Shown here one piece after another: positions 24,891-34,222 of a stretch of 64,000 nt of DNA. A program made the translations under genes and the position numbers. The stretch covers positions 50,037-114,036 of the forward strand of contig JAHCHY010000015.1 of assembly GCA_026129485.1 (NCBI GenBank). Reading direction: 5' to 3'. Source of the DNA: Cyclobacteriaceae bacterium (lineage in GTDB: Bacteria > Bacteroidota > Bacteroidia > Cytophagales > Cyclobacteriaceae). The number at the start of each line of letters is the position of its first letter. Within the stretch, counting starts at the first letter, position 1. The notes under the pieces were generated by a model. It made no database searches. It was not told the DNA's origin and saw nothing but the letters and a program-made list of their open reading frames with translations.

Positions 24891-24919
24891 GATTCTCCCG
24901 CTTTAGCGGGGCCTTAAGA
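24891..24919. repeat. Short hairpin with REP-like motif
   Basis: CCCGC-TTTA-GCGGG hairpin; TTAGCGGGGCCT matches 12 bases of the repeats at 17634 and 18166. It sits in the divergent region between the 24211 and 24971 genes. Confidence 0.4.
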
Positions 24920-24970
24920 AAACAATAATTAACACGTGAAAGTAAGATTTTGTTTATTTGAAACTGAAAA

Positions 24971-26191
24971 ATGAGGGCTCAGAACTTTTTACAGACACGA
25001 ATGAGGGCGCTGTGGGTTGTGGCGTTTATCCTGTTTTATTTTTCTGCGGCCGGGCAGCCGGCTTCTGCTAAGAAAGACACCACCATTATTTTAATCGCTG
25101 ATATTACCATGCAGATTGAAATAAGCGAGGCGCTGAACGACCTGTATAACTTTAAGTTCGAGAAGGCTGAGCAGCAATTCCGGTGGTTTAAGCAAAAATA
25201 CAAGTGGCATCCGCTGCCTTATTTTTTATTAGGGCTTAGCGAATGGTGGAAGATTATGCCCAATACCAAAGCTACTACGTATGATGACCGGTTCCTGGCC
25301 TACATGGACAGCACCATCCGGGTTGGTGAAAATCTCTACAAGAAATACCCGGAGTATAAGGTTGAGGCTGCTTTTTTCCTGGCGGCTGCGCACGGGTTTA
25401 AGGGGCGGTTGTATTCTGATGAAGAGCGTAAAAGCTGGCGCAAGGCTGCCGTGGAAGGTAAAGCGGCACTCAATTATATGGAGGTTTGCCGGGAGAAAGA
25501 ACACCTGAGCCCCGAATTGTTATTTGGCGATGCCCTGTATAACTACTTCTCGGTTTGGGTGCCTGAAAACTACCCGGCTTTAAAGCCGCTTCTCTGGTTC
25601 TTCCGCAAAGGCGATAAGCAGCTTGGGCTAAAACAGTTGCATGAGGTTTCGTACAATGCATTTTATACCCGCACCGAAGCTATGGTGTGGCTGATGCGCA
25701 TCAGCAACAGCTACGAAAACGATCAGGCCCGCGCTTTCCAGATTGCGGAGTATCTGTACACTTCTTATCCCGATAACCCGTATTTCGACCGTTACTATGC
25801 CCGTATGCTTTATGGTCGCGGGCAACATGTGCTGCTGGAGAAACAGGCCAAGCAAATTCTGACACGTATTGACAGTGGTCAGTTTGGGTATGAAGCAACC
25901 AGCGGCCGCTATGCGGCATTTTTCCTGGGCCAGATGTATGAGTTTCAGCGTAAGCTGGATGAATCTAAAAAATATTATGAGCTGGCCGTTAAGTATGCTG
26001 AAGAAATTGGCGCTACCGAATCGGGCTACTACCTGTTTTCGTTGATTGCTTTGGGAGAAATCAATGAAAAGCAGGGCAACAAGGCCGAAGCCAAACGTTA
26101 TTTTAAAGAAGTGAAGAAGCGATCGGGCCGGAAAGATGAAGCCTATAAAGACGCGAAGAAGCGGCTTAAAAATCTGGAGAAGGGCGATTGA
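24971..26191 (+). CDS. Tetratricopeptide-repeat secreted protein
   Basis: 406 residues. A signal peptide (LWVVAFILFYFSAAGQPASA) is preceded by a 12-residue N-terminal extension, so MRALW at 25001 is a good alternative start. The rest is a regular helical repeat protein, with clear TPR units near the C terminus (YAAFFLGQMYEFQRKLDESKKYYELAVKYAEE and SLIALGEINEKQGNKAEAKRYFKEVKK). It is probably periplasmic and binds a partner protein. Function unknown. The membrane protein gene at 26230 follows after 38 bases. Confidence 0.8.
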   Translation: MRAQNFLQTRMRALWVVAFILFYFSAAGQPASAKKDTTIILIADITMQIEISEALNDLYNFKFEKAEQQFRWFKQKYKWHPLPYFLLGLSEWWKIMPNTKATTYDDRFLAYMDSTIRVGENLYKKYPEYKVEAAFFLAAAHGFKGRLYSDEERKSWRKAAVEGKAALNYMEVCREKEHLSPELLFGDALYNYFSVWVPENYPALKPLLWFFRKGDKQLGLKQLHEVSYNAFYTRTEAMVWLMRISNSYENDQARAFQIAEYLYTSYPDNPYFDRYYARMLYGRGQHVLLEKQAKQILTRIDSGQFGYEATSGRYAAFFLGQMYEFQRKLDESKKYYELAVKYAEEIGATESGYYLFSLIALGEINEKQGNKAEAKRYFKEVKKRSGRKDEAYKDAKKRLKNLEKGD

Positions 26192-26229
26192 GTTTTTGCG
26201 TACCTTTCGGGATTGAATAACCTTGAATT

Positions 26230-27558
26230 GTGGAGTTACGCGACCTGATTGTTACCCCGTTGTTGCTCATAGTGGTTTACGTGGTAGCGTATTTCATAAG
26301 GCCTCGTGTAACCGATTCGCTAACCAGCCGGTATTTCTTTCCTGCTCTTACGGTTAAAGTTTTTGGAGCGATCGCATTGGGATTTATTTACCAGTTCTAC
26401 TATTCCGGTGGCGATACCTTTAATTTTCACACGCATGGCAGCAGGCAGGTGTGGCTTGCCTTTACCGAATCGCCAGCCGCGGCTTTTAAGCTTTTGTTTG
26501 GGGGCACCGACCAGGTAGGCGTTTATAAGTATACTTCCAAAATTGTTTTCTATGGCGATCCGTCATCCTACTTTGTTGTTCGCATAGCCAGCCTGTTCGA
26601 TCTGATCACTTTTTCTTCATACTCCGGTACAGCCGTATTGTTTTCGCTATGGAGCTTTGCCGGATCATGGGCATTGTATAAAACATTTTATAAACGTTAC
26701 CCGCAACTCCATCTTCACCTGGCTGTTTGCGCCTTGTTTGTTCCTTCCGTTGTGTTTTGGGGTTCTGGAATTTTGAAAGATACATTGGTGCTGGGGGCGT
26801 TGGGTTTGGCCACCTATAGTATAGATATGCTGTTCAATCAAAAAAAAATAAAAGCATCAGTTATTCTTCTTCTGATTGTTTCGGTATATATAATCTTTCA
26901 CGTGAAGCTTTTTATCCTTCAGGCCTTTTTGCCGGCTATTATTTTGTGGGTGGGCTATAAAAAAGTTATAAATTCGCCATCTGTAGTGGTGCGTATTTTG
27001 GTTTTCCCGTTTTTATTAGCGGGTGGTGCTTTTTTAAGCTATTGGATGGTAACAAAAGTGGGTGAAAATGATGCCCGGTATGCCGTTGGTAATATTGCCC
27101 GCACTGCACAAATTACAGCCTATGATATCGGGTTTTATACCGGTCGCGATGCCGGCTCGGGTTATTCGCTTGGTGAGCTGGACGGAACGTTTGGAAATAT
27201 GGTTGCTAAAATGCCACAGGCGATTAATGTATCATTGTTCAGGCCTTACTTATGGGAGGTGAGGAACCCGCTCATGTTGCTTTCTGCTTTGGAAGGAACG
27301 GCTTTGCTGGCAATGGTACTTTATATAGTATTTTCGGTAAGGTTTAGAATATTCTCTATCCTTAACAACCCCGATGTAGTTTTTGCTTTAGTCTTCGCAT
27401 TAACAATTGCATTTGCGGTTGGAATTACCTCTTACAATTTTGGCACACTTACACGATACCGCATACCTCTTCTTCCTTATTTTACGATAAGTCTGGCGCT
27501 TCTTTATTTCAGAAACAACGAGAGAAAGTTAGCCCGGTTGGATACCACTGAAAAGTGA
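26230..27558 (+). CDS. Polytopic membrane protein of the polysaccharide locus, family not recognised
   Basis: 442 residues with about 10-11 membrane helices. The first extracytoplasmic loop has YYSGGDTFNFHTHGSR, and the DPSSYFVVRIASLF stretch follows. Acidic and histidine residues in a loop after helix 2 recall GT-C glycosyltransferases, and the length and position near sugar genes fit that, but no family is named with confidence. GTG start at 26230. Its last 55 bases overlap the tail of the convergent glycosyltransferase gene. Confidence 0.65.
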   Translation: MELRDLIVTPLLLIVVYVVAYFIRPRVTDSLTSRYFFPALTVKVFGAIALGFIYQFYYSGGDTFNFHTHGSRQVWLAFTESPAAAFKLLFGGTDQVGVYKYTSKIVFYGDPSSYFVVRIASLFDLITFSSYSGTAVLFSLWSFAGSWALYKTFYKRYPQLHLHLAVCALFVPSVVFWGSGILKDTLVLGALGLATYSIDMLFNQKKIKASVILLLIVSVYIIFHVKLFILQAFLPAIILWVGYKKVINSPSVVVRILVFPFLLAGGAFLSYWMVTKVGENDARYAVGNIARTAQITAYDIGFYTGRDAGSGYSLGELDGTFGNMVAKMPQAINVSLFRPYLWEVRNPLMLLSALEGTALLAMVLYIVFSVRFRIFSILNNPDVVFALVFALTIAFAVGITSYNFGTLTRYRIPLLPYFTISLALLYFRNNERKLARLDTTEK

Positions 27559-28583
27559 TCGATAACGGTTTTTCTCCCGGCCTTGCCCATTTGGGTGCGT
27601 AATTCTTTATTGTTGATGAGTAACTCCAACCGGGTTGTCCATTCTTCTGTGGAAGTACAGAGAAACCCGTTTTGAACCTGGTGAATGATAGAAGTGTTTA
27701 CACCAACAGGCGATGCCACTGCCGGTATTTCCAGCGCCATGTATTGCAATGCTTTAAATCCACATTTGCCTTTGGCCCACTCATCATCTGGCAACGGCAT
27801 AATACCAATGTCAGCTTCAAGCAGACCCTTTATTTCCGCTTCGAACGACCACGGTAAAAATCTAAGGTTGTGTAGGGATAGCCTGGGTGGCTTATCGGCA
27901 ATAACCAGCATTTCCATCTGGGGATACTTTTTCTCCAAAGCAGCCAGCACGGGTTCGATTTCCGCCAGGTATTTCAAGGTAGAGTGTGAGCCCGTCCAGC
28001 CGATAACTACCTTGCCGGGGTTGCGGGTAACCTGGAATAAGGAGGGGTTGTGTAAAAATTCCGTATCAATAGTTGTCGGGTTCAACACCACATTTTGGCT
28101 GTACTGCCGGGCAAAGTCGCAGAGATACGGATTGCCGGCACTTACTTTATAGCTCCACTTGCAAATGGATGCCACTTTGCTGCGCCATTTAATTAACCGA
28201 AGCCAAACGGATTCATTTTTACGATCGGTTAGCCAGATGGCATCGTCAAAATCATAAATAATCTTTTTACGAAAAATTTTTGCAATGATCCATTCCAGCA
28301 CCGGGGGGCCGAAGGGAGCGGCTTCGCGGTGGATGAAAACAAATTGGTAGGCATGCAGATGAAAAGGTATGATCAGTCGTTTAAATAACCCTTTTACCAG
28401 TACACGGAATTTCTGCAACCCCTTGCCCGGCTGGTAAAGAATAGCCCAGCCTTCGTTATCCAGAAAACTTTGAACATGGTATTGCCCGCCATTTTGGGTA
28501 AGCGTTTGAAAATACTGTTCAAAACGAAATCGCTGCGAAGGCGATTTTGCTATCGGGTACGGTACAATGAACAGTATTTTCAT
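27504..28583 (-). CDS. Glycosyltransferase, GT-B fold (GT4-like)
   Basis: About 359 residues from ATG 28583 (MKILFIVPYPIAKSPSQRF); an in-frame TTG four codons upstream is a less likely start. The N-terminal Rossmann half is followed by a C-terminal half with VVIGWTGSHSTLKYL, DIGIMPLPDDEWAKGKCGFKALQYMA, the place of the E-x7-E region, and AVASPVGVN. These proteins transfer a sugar from a nucleotide to a lipid-linked glycan with retention of configuration. Divergent from the ABC exporter genes, 57 bases apart, so it belongs to the same locus but has its own promoter. Donor sugar unknown. Confidence 0.85.
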   Translation of the reverse strand: MKILFIVPYPIAKSPSQRFRFEQYFQTLTQNGGQYHVQSFLDNEGWAILYQPGKGLQKFRVLVKGLFKRLIIPFHLHAYQFVFIHREAAPFGPPVLEWIIAKIFRKKIIYDFDDAIWLTDRKNESVWLRLIKWRSKVASICKWSYKVSAGNPYLCDFARQYSQNVVLNPTTIDTEFLHNPSLFQVTRNPGKVVIGWTGSHSTLKYLAEIEPVLAALEKKYPQMEMLVIADKPPRLSLHNLRFLPWSFEAEIKGLLEADIGIMPLPDDEWAKGKCGFKALQYMALEIPAVASPVGVNTSIIHQVQNGFLCTSTEEWTTRLELLINNKELRTQMGKAGRKTVIDHFSVVSNRANFLSLFLK

Positions 28584-28640
28584 AATTTTGAGCAAAAATG
28601 CAGAATACTGCCTGCAAATCCTTTTGCAATCCCGGGAACT

Positions 28641-29468
28641 ATGGCTGAAGTGTATGAAGATGTGATCGATTCCTCCCGCAGGGGCCTTTTTAACTGGAAA
28701 GAACTTTGGCGCAACCAGGAGCTATTTTATTTTTTTACCTGGCGCGATATTAAGATCAAGTACAAGCAAACCGTGTTAGGCTTTTTGTGGGCGGTTTTGC
28801 AGCCCCTGTTAATGATGTTGATTTTCACCTTGTTTCTGGGGCGGGCCTTAAACCTGCCCGATCAGACGCTGCCTTACCCGGTATATGTTTTCTCAGGCCT
28901 CATTATCTGGAATATATTTTCAACCGGATTAACCAACGCAGCCAATAGTATGGTAAACAATGCGCTTATCATCAAGAAGATATACTTTCCAAGGCTTATC
29001 ATTCCGGTATCGTCCATACTGGTGGCGGTGTTTGATTTCCTGATGGCCTTTGTTCTGTTTGCTCTCGTCCTGGTTTATTATCAACAACCCGTTTCAATAA
29101 ATGCATTGGTATATTGGCCTGCAAGTTTGTTAACCAGCATAATGGCCACTTTGGGTTTAGGTTGTTGGCTGGCTGCACTAAATGTAAAGTACCGCGATTT
29201 CCGGTACGTAATTCCTTTCCTGGTGCAGGTGTTGTTTTTTCTTACGCCTATCATTTACCCGGCCTCTCTTATAGATTATCCATATCTGCAATATGTGCTG
29301 GCAGCATCACCCATGTATGCTGCTGTGGAGTTTTTCAGATTTCCGCTTACATCGGTTATGGCCAATCCTACACTTGTTTACATAAGCCTTTCGGCCAATG
29401 CATTGTTATTACTGATTGGTGTGGTTTATTTCAGAAGAACAGAAGATTATTTTGCTGACCTGGCCTAA
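28641..29468 (+). CDS. wzm: ABC-2 type polysaccharide export permease (Wzm-like)
   Basis: 275 residues from ATG 28641 (MAEVYEDVID); the frame stays open upstream but that part lies in the divergent promoter region and is out of family. The ABC-2 permease plan is clear: an amphipathic start RRGLFNWKELWRNQELFYFF, cytoplasmic DIKIKYKQTVLGFLWAVLQP, then six membrane helices, with PIIYPASLI and ASPMYAAVEFFR before the last. Wzm forms the channel through which an undecaprenyl-linked O-antigen or capsule is pushed across the inner membrane, driven by Wzt. The wzt gene follows after 2 bases. Confidence 0.92.
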   Translation: MAEVYEDVIDSSRRGLFNWKELWRNQELFYFFTWRDIKIKYKQTVLGFLWAVLQPLLMMLIFTLFLGRALNLPDQTLPYPVYVFSGLIIWNIFSTGLTNAANSMVNNALIIKKIYFPRLIIPVSSILVAVFDFLMAFVLFALVLVYYQQPVSINALVYWPASLLTSIMATLGLGCWLAALNVKYRDFRYVIPFLVQVLFFLTPIIYPASLIDYPYLQYVLAASPMYAAVEFFRFPLTSVMANPTLVYISLSANALLLLIGVVYFRRTEDYFADLA

Positions 29469-29470
29469 AC

Positions 29471-30706
29471 GTGCAACCGATTTTAGAAATACAGAACGTG
29501 TCCAAGCGCTTTCGCATAAGCCATCAAACGGGTGGTTACCTGAGCTTGCGCGAGCGAATGGTGAATGCTTTGAAATTTGAGAAAAGCAGTATTGAAGATT
29601 TTTGGGCGCTCGACAATGTTTCGTTTACGGTAAGCCCCGGTGAATCCATTGGTATTATAGGAAGAAACGGAGCGGGTAAATCAACCTTATTAAAGGTATT
29701 GTCAAAAATTACTCCGCCTACTAAAGGAAAAATTATTTCGCGCGGGCGCATTGCGAGTTTGTTGGAAGTAGGCACAGGCTTTCATCCGGAGCTAACCGGT
29801 CGTGAGAATATTTTTTTCAACGGCTCACTGTTGGGCATGAAGCGGAAGGAGATCGAATCTAAGTTTGATGAGATTGTTGACTTTAGCGGGGTTGAAAAGT
29901 TTTTAGATACGCCTCTTAAGCATTACTCGAGCGGTATGCAGTTGCGCCTGGCGTTTGCTGTCGCTGCATTTTTAGAACCTGAGATTTTAATTATTGATGA
30001 AGTTCTTGCCGTTGGCGATGCGGAATTTCAGAAGAAATGCATCGGTAAAATGGAAGATGTGAGCAGGAGCGGAAGAACGATTTTGTTTGTGAGCCATCAA
30101 TTAGGCCTGGTAAATGAGTTATGTCAAAAGGCAATCCTGTTGGAAAGCGGAAGACTGCTGCAACAGGGAAAAACTCCTGATGTAGTTGATCATTATACCC
30201 AACTATATAACACTGATAATACTTTTGCCAAAGCGCTTGTGGATGAGGCTAAGCCTTATTCTATAAAAAGAATCAGGTCTCTTAATGCTAATTACGCACC
30301 CGCGTCAAATTTTGCACACGATGAGAGTGTTGTTTTGGAAGTGGTATTTTTTGCCCGCCAGCTATTGCGCAATACACACATCATGGTATCGGTTAACAAT
30401 AAAATCGGGCAACGTATTTTTTCTACCGATCTGCCGCTTGAACAAATGCGGGTTTTTACAGATGCAGAGAACCGGGTTTCTGTTACGATACCGCGCGCTA
30501 CCCTTACTCCGGGTAACTATTCATTCTTTATTGCACTTCATTGCCCTAATACGGCCGGCTATGATGTGCTCGATCGTGTGTGCCCGATCGCAGTGTATGA
30601 TAATGGATCTGAATTTGTCCAGTACGAAAACAGGTGGTTTTATGGCGATGTCTTTGTAAATTGTAAATGGGACTATAAATCTGATAAGGATGCACTTGAA
30701 CAGTGA
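29471..30706 (+). CDS. wzt: Polysaccharide export ATPase (Wzt-like) with C-terminal glycan-binding domain
   Basis: 411 residues, GTG start. ATPase domain at 1-250: Walker A GRNGAGKS at 64-71, signature HYSSGMQLRLAFAVA, Walker B EILIIDEVLAVGD, switch VSHQ. A Q-loop ASLLEVGTGFHPELTG is typical of Wzt/TagH. Residues 260-411 form a beta-rich C-terminal domain (VLEVVFFARQLLRNTHIMV, PRATLTPGNYSFFIAL) like Wzt-C, which recognises the end of the glycan. This points to export of a chain capped at its non-reducing end; the methyltransferases downstream are candidates for the cap. The following gene overlaps by 17 bases. Confidence 0.93.
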   Translation: MQPILEIQNVSKRFRISHQTGGYLSLRERMVNALKFEKSSIEDFWALDNVSFTVSPGESIGIIGRNGAGKSTLLKVLSKITPPTKGKIISRGRIASLLEVGTGFHPELTGRENIFFNGSLLGMKRKEIESKFDEIVDFSGVEKFLDTPLKHYSSGMQLRLAFAVAAFLEPEILIIDEVLAVGDAEFQKKCIGKMEDVSRSGRTILFVSHQLGLVNELCQKAILLESGRLLQQGKTPDVVDHYTQLYNTDNTFAKALVDEAKPYSIKRIRSLNANYAPASNFAHDESVVLEVVFFARQLLRNTHIMVSVNNKIGQRIFSTDLPLEQMRVFTDAENRVSVTIPRATLTPGNYSFFIALHCPNTAGYDVLDRVCPIAVYDNGSEFVQYENRWFYGDVFVNCKWDYKSDKDALEQ

Positions 30707-31340
30707 AGAACTGCTTAAACGATATGGGTTGTCGTATTTTAAAAATGGTATCAAAGTGCTGGAAATCGGACCCGCAGGAATACCATCAGCATACCAAAAG
30801 CTTGTAAGTAATTCAACCATAGAATGGCACACACTCGATTTGGAAGAAACTTTTACGGGGTTAACCTACATAGCAAAGGAAGAGTATCATTATCCTATTG
30901 AAGATCAATCCTACGATCTGATTATTACAGGTCAGGTGATTGAGCATGTAAAGAAAATCTGGTTGTGGATACCGGAATTAAAAAGAATACTGAAAAAGGG
31001 CGGAATATTAATTATTATTAATCCCATCAGTTGGCCCTATCATGAATTTCCGGTTGACTGTTGGAGGATTTATCCCGAAGGCATGAAAGCTTTATGTGAT
31101 GATAACCAGCTTGAGATTTTAGAAAGCCGGTTTGAATCCATAGAGGCAGAGCATTTTGCAGGCACATACACGCCTACGGTGCCGGGGCAATCATATACTT
31201 ATTTTGATCTGCGAAAACGGATTTTGCTGACAAAGATCTGGAATGCGCTCATTCATTTTGTTCCGGTTGTAAAAAAACTGAAAGTACCTGTAGAAGTTTC
31301 TTATGATACAATAACCATTGCGAAACGCGAAGTGGTGTAA
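30690..31340 (+). CDS. Class I SAM methyltransferase of the polysaccharide locus
   Basis: 216 residues. Motif I is VLEIGPAGIPSAYQKL (G-rich loop, slightly unusual GPAG), then EWHTLDLEET with the ribose-binding acid, SYDLIITGQVIEHV and LKKGGILIIINPISW. This matches the Methyltransf_11/25 type. It may methylate a sugar in the O-chain. The 17-base overlap with wzt signals translational coupling. Acceptor not known. Confidence 0.82.
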   Translation: MHLNSEELLKRYGLSYFKNGIKVLEIGPAGIPSAYQKLVSNSTIEWHTLDLEETFTGLTYIAKEEYHYPIEDQSYDLIITGQVIEHVKKIWLWIPELKRILKKGGILIIINPISWPYHEFPVDCWRIYPEGMKALCDDNQLEILESRFESIEAEHFAGTYTPTVPGQSYTYFDLRKRILLTKIWNALIHFVPVVKKLKVPVEVSYDTITIAKREVV

Positions 31341-31356
31341 AGATACAGATTGTTAG

Positions 31357-32229
31357 ATGATTAAGCTTTTATTCAACAGGCTCAGGGTATTTCAACAGTT
31401 TACTATTGGTGAGCTTATTGAGCTGGTGGTGGGTAAGTTTTTTAGTGCCCGAAACTCCGGTCGCTTTAACAGACTTCAGCAACGGGAAATAAATCTTGTA
31501 AAGATTTTACAAATAGACGATCGGGCAATTATTGGCGAACAGGAGGCAGAGATTAATCACCCGGTTTCAAACAAACTTTGCACTTTTTTTCTAAGGATGG
31601 TTGGTAGCGATATTTGGGTTTTTAATCAGGTTTTTCAATCGTCCGGGTACGCAGTTGTGGATACGTTATACACTAAGTTCTACGGGGCACCTCCCACTAC
31701 CTTTGTAGATGCTGGTGCAAACATTGGCCTGGTCAGTATCTATTTTGTTTCATTAAATCCCGAGATGCGGATACTTGCAATTGAGCCGGATCCGGAAAAT
31801 TGCAGAATGGCCAGAAAAAACTTCTCGGCTAACAGATGTCAAAACATTGAGCTGTTTGAGCAAGCATTATGGCCAACACAAACCAACCTGAAGCTTGTGA
31901 ATGATTTTCGCGATCAGTTAAATTGGTCTTTACGGGTTGAGGAGGATAATTCAGGGGGTATAACCACGATAACACCAGAAGCTGTGATCAGGTATTTTGA
32001 CCAGCCGGTGGATATTATGAAAATCGATATAGAAGGCGGTGAGGATAAACTCTTTGGACATGCATGTGATCTGAATTGGCTTACCCAAATCAAAATAATT
32101 GCGATAGAAATCCATGACGAACAAACAGATCGGGAACGAATAACATCTATGTTGAAATCAAGCGGATTCTCACTTGAAATACATGGAGAGCTTACAATCG
32201 GTATTAATACAAGAACTTTAAGCGCATAG
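31357..32229 (+). CDS. FkbM family methyltransferase (first of two)
   Basis: 290 residues. The FkbM domain spans about 110-265: TFVDAGANIGLVSIYF as motif I, ILAIEPDPENCRMARKN with the acidic ribose contact, and VDIMKIDIEGGEDKLF, the family hallmark. About 100 residues in front are unlike the second copy. FkbM-type enzymes methylate hydroxyls of sugars in capsules and antibiotics. It is separated by 2 bases from the second FkbM gene. Confidence 0.88.
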   Translation: MIKLLFNRLRVFQQFTIGELIELVVGKFFSARNSGRFNRLQQREINLVKILQIDDRAIIGEQEAEINHPVSNKLCTFFLRMVGSDIWVFNQVFQSSGYAVVDTLYTKFYGAPPTTFVDAGANIGLVSIYFVSLNPEMRILAIEPDPENCRMARKNFSANRCQNIELFEQALWPTQTNLKLVNDFRDQLNWSLRVEEDNSGGITTITPEAVIRYFDQPVDIMKIDIEGGEDKLFGHACDLNWLTQIKIIAIEIHDEQTDRERITSMLKSSGFSLEIHGELTIGINTRTLSA

Positions 32230-32231
32230 AA

Positions 32232-33074
32232 ATGACATTGGGAAACTCTCTAATCAGGTTTTTGAACAAACCCCTAACGTATGGTTTGCTTAAGAAACTG
32301 ATTTTTTTACGTTATCGCCAACGGGGAAGAAAAATTGAAAAGGTTGATTACCATGAACAATTTGGTGCGTGGGAATATCGAATTGATGGAACAAGCTTTT
32401 TGTCCTCAGGGCCGGGCTGGGTGTACGATAGAGAATACCTCTTCACACAACTAAAGCAATTATCTGGATTTTCCTATGTGCCTAAAAACGGTGATACCGT
32501 AGTTGATATAGGTGCCGGAGTAGGTGAGGAAACAATTATTTTTTCATCACTGGTCGGCACTACTGGTAAAGTATTTGCGGTTGAAGCTCATCCCCAAACA
32601 TTCAAAGCCCTGAATTATTTAAAGGAAGTGAACAATCTTGAAAATGTGGTGCTTTCAAATATCGCTTTGTCCGACAAAACCGGCTCTGTAACAATTGAAG
32701 ACACCGATAATTCTTTGGCAAATTCAATTCTTGATGTTTCTTCTGAAAAGTTCTTCACTGTACCTGCTGAAACATTCGATGACTTTGTTGAGCGTAACGC
32801 CATTGATTCAGTTGATTTTTTGAAAATGAATGTGGAGGGAGCTGAGCAACTCATTATAAAAGGCATGACAAAAAGCCTTTATAAAGTAAAACACTTAGCC
32901 ATTTCTTGTCATGACTTCAGGTATCGCCAGGGCGAATCAGAATTTTTCAAGACCAAAAAACTTGTGATGGACTTTTTAACGAACCACGGCTTCAGGGTTA
33001 CTATGCAGCAATCTGCTGTTTCCATGGTAGATGATTATGTGTATGGTATCAACCCCGCTATTGCCGGTAAATAA
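32232..33074 (+). CDS. FkbM family methyltransferase (second of two)
   Basis: 280 residues. VVDIGAGVGEETIIFSSLVG is motif I, VFAVEAHPQTFKALNYL is motif II, and VDFLKMNVEGAEQLII corresponds to the FkbM hallmark with N where the first copy has D. The N-terminal region differs from the first copy, so the pair is diverged and may methylate two positions. It ends SMVDDYVYGINP. Part of the polysaccharide operon. Confidence 0.88.
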   Translation: MTLGNSLIRFLNKPLTYGLLKKLIFLRYRQRGRKIEKVDYHEQFGAWEYRIDGTSFLSSGPGWVYDREYLFTQLKQLSGFSYVPKNGDTVVDIGAGVGEETIIFSSLVGTTGKVFAVEAHPQTFKALNYLKEVNNLENVVLSNIALSDKTGSVTIEDTDNSLANSILDVSSEKFFTVPAETFDDFVERNAIDSVDFLKMNVEGAEQLIIKGMTKSLYKVKHLAISCHDFRYRQGESEFFKTKKLVMDFLTNHGFRVTMQQSAVSMVDDYVYGINPAIAGK

Positions 33075-33082
33075 CCTGTTTC

Positions 33083-34222
33083 ATGAAGCGAGATAAGATC
33101 CTGTTTCTAAGTTCTAAAGATCCGTTTTCTAAGAAGGACTGGTCAGGAATACCTTATTTTATGATGGTTTCACTAAAAGAAAAATATGATGTTGACTATG
33201 CTGCAATTCCACGCTTCAGAATTATTCAGCAGTTAGGTTATTACTTCGGCCGGCTTTTTGAATTTGTAACAACCCGCAAGTACACATTCGATTATGGAGT
33301 ATTTATGGCCTGGTGTTATGGTCGGGCCGGAACGAAGCTCGTAAAAGATAAAGCTGGTTACCGTTTTATCTTTGTTCCGGCAGGTTTAATGGAAATTGCA
33401 TTCTTGAAAACTAATCTGCCAATTGTGAGTGTGGGCGATTGCTCAACGCTCCAGTTGTTCGGTTACTATCCTGCCTTAAAAGAGATTTCTGCTGTGTCAA
33501 AAAGAGAAGTGAAGTATGTTGAAGCAAAAGCTTTAAAAAAAGTTACACACGCTATCTTCTCGTCAGGCTGGGCAGGCGAATTTGTGTTAAATCAATATCA
33601 ACTAAGTAAAGTCAATGTAATTCCGTTTGGCGCTAACCTGAGTGCGCAAGGAAGCGCAGAAGGCCGAACGCCTGATTCAGGGGAATGCCGGTTACTATTT
33701 GTTGGCGTTGATTGGGAAAGAAAAGGAGGTAGCACCGCTTTGGCTATATGTGAACAGCTTCAACAGGAAGGTGTGCAGGTCTCGCTTTCAGTTTTGGGGG
33801 CAGCACCACCATCTGATGCAGAAATTCCGGAAGGGATTACTCTTCAGGTTAAAAATGTAGATAAAGATTCTGTTGGAAGTGAGGGGGAGTATATTTCGAT
33901 CCTGCAGCAAAGTGATTTTTTTATTTTGCCAACATTGGCAGACTGTACTCCAATTGTAATAGCAGAAGCATATTGGGCTGGTGTTCCGGTATTGGCAACC
34001 AATACAGGCGGAGTTAGTTCAATGGTAAATCACGGGGTAAGCGGATTTTTATTCGAGCCTGATGATGTAAACGGCTATGTTAAAATCATTAAGGAGTTGC
34101 TCTCATCGCCAAGACAATACCAGGAGATTTCCAAAAATTGTGTACAAATAAGTCATACTGTCTTTAACTGGCGCCATTGGGTTGAAGAGTTAGATCGGAT
34201 AACGGCCTCATCCGCAAACTAA
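33083..34222 (+). CDS. Glycosyltransferase, GT4 family
   Basis: 379 residues, GT-B fold. The C-terminal half has the markers: RLLFVGVDWERKGGSTAL for the nucleotide pocket and IVIAEAYWAGVPVLATNTGGV with the E-x7-E-like glutamate, then a C-terminal helix region. The first half is the acceptor-binding domain with conserved YDVDYAAIPRFR. The glycosyl donor is unknown. The next gene starts with no gap. Confidence 0.88.
   Translation: MKRDKILFLSSKDPFSKKDWSGIPYFMMVSLKEKYDVDYAAIPRFRIIQQLGYYFGRLFEFVTTRKYTFDYGVFMAWCYGRAGTKLVKDKAGYRFIFVPAGLMEIAFLKTNLPIVSVGDCSTLQLFGYYPALKEISAVSKREVKYVEAKALKKVTHAIFSSGWAGEFVLNQYQLSKVNVIPFGANLSAQGSAEGRTPDSGECRLLFVGVDWERKGGSTALAICEQLQQEGVQVSLSVLGAAPPSDAEIPEGITLQVKNVDKDSVGSEGEYISILQQSDFFILPTLADCTPIVIAEAYWAGVPVLATNTGGVSSMVNHGVSGFLFEPDDVNGYVKIIKELLSSPRQYQEISKNCVQISHTVFNWRHWVEELDRITASSAN

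Noticed and set aside
28470-28640. N-terminal extension of the Wzm frame
   Set aside because: It would add 57 residues unlike ABC-2 permeases and overlaps the divergent glycosyltransferase start; ATG 28641 fits the family.
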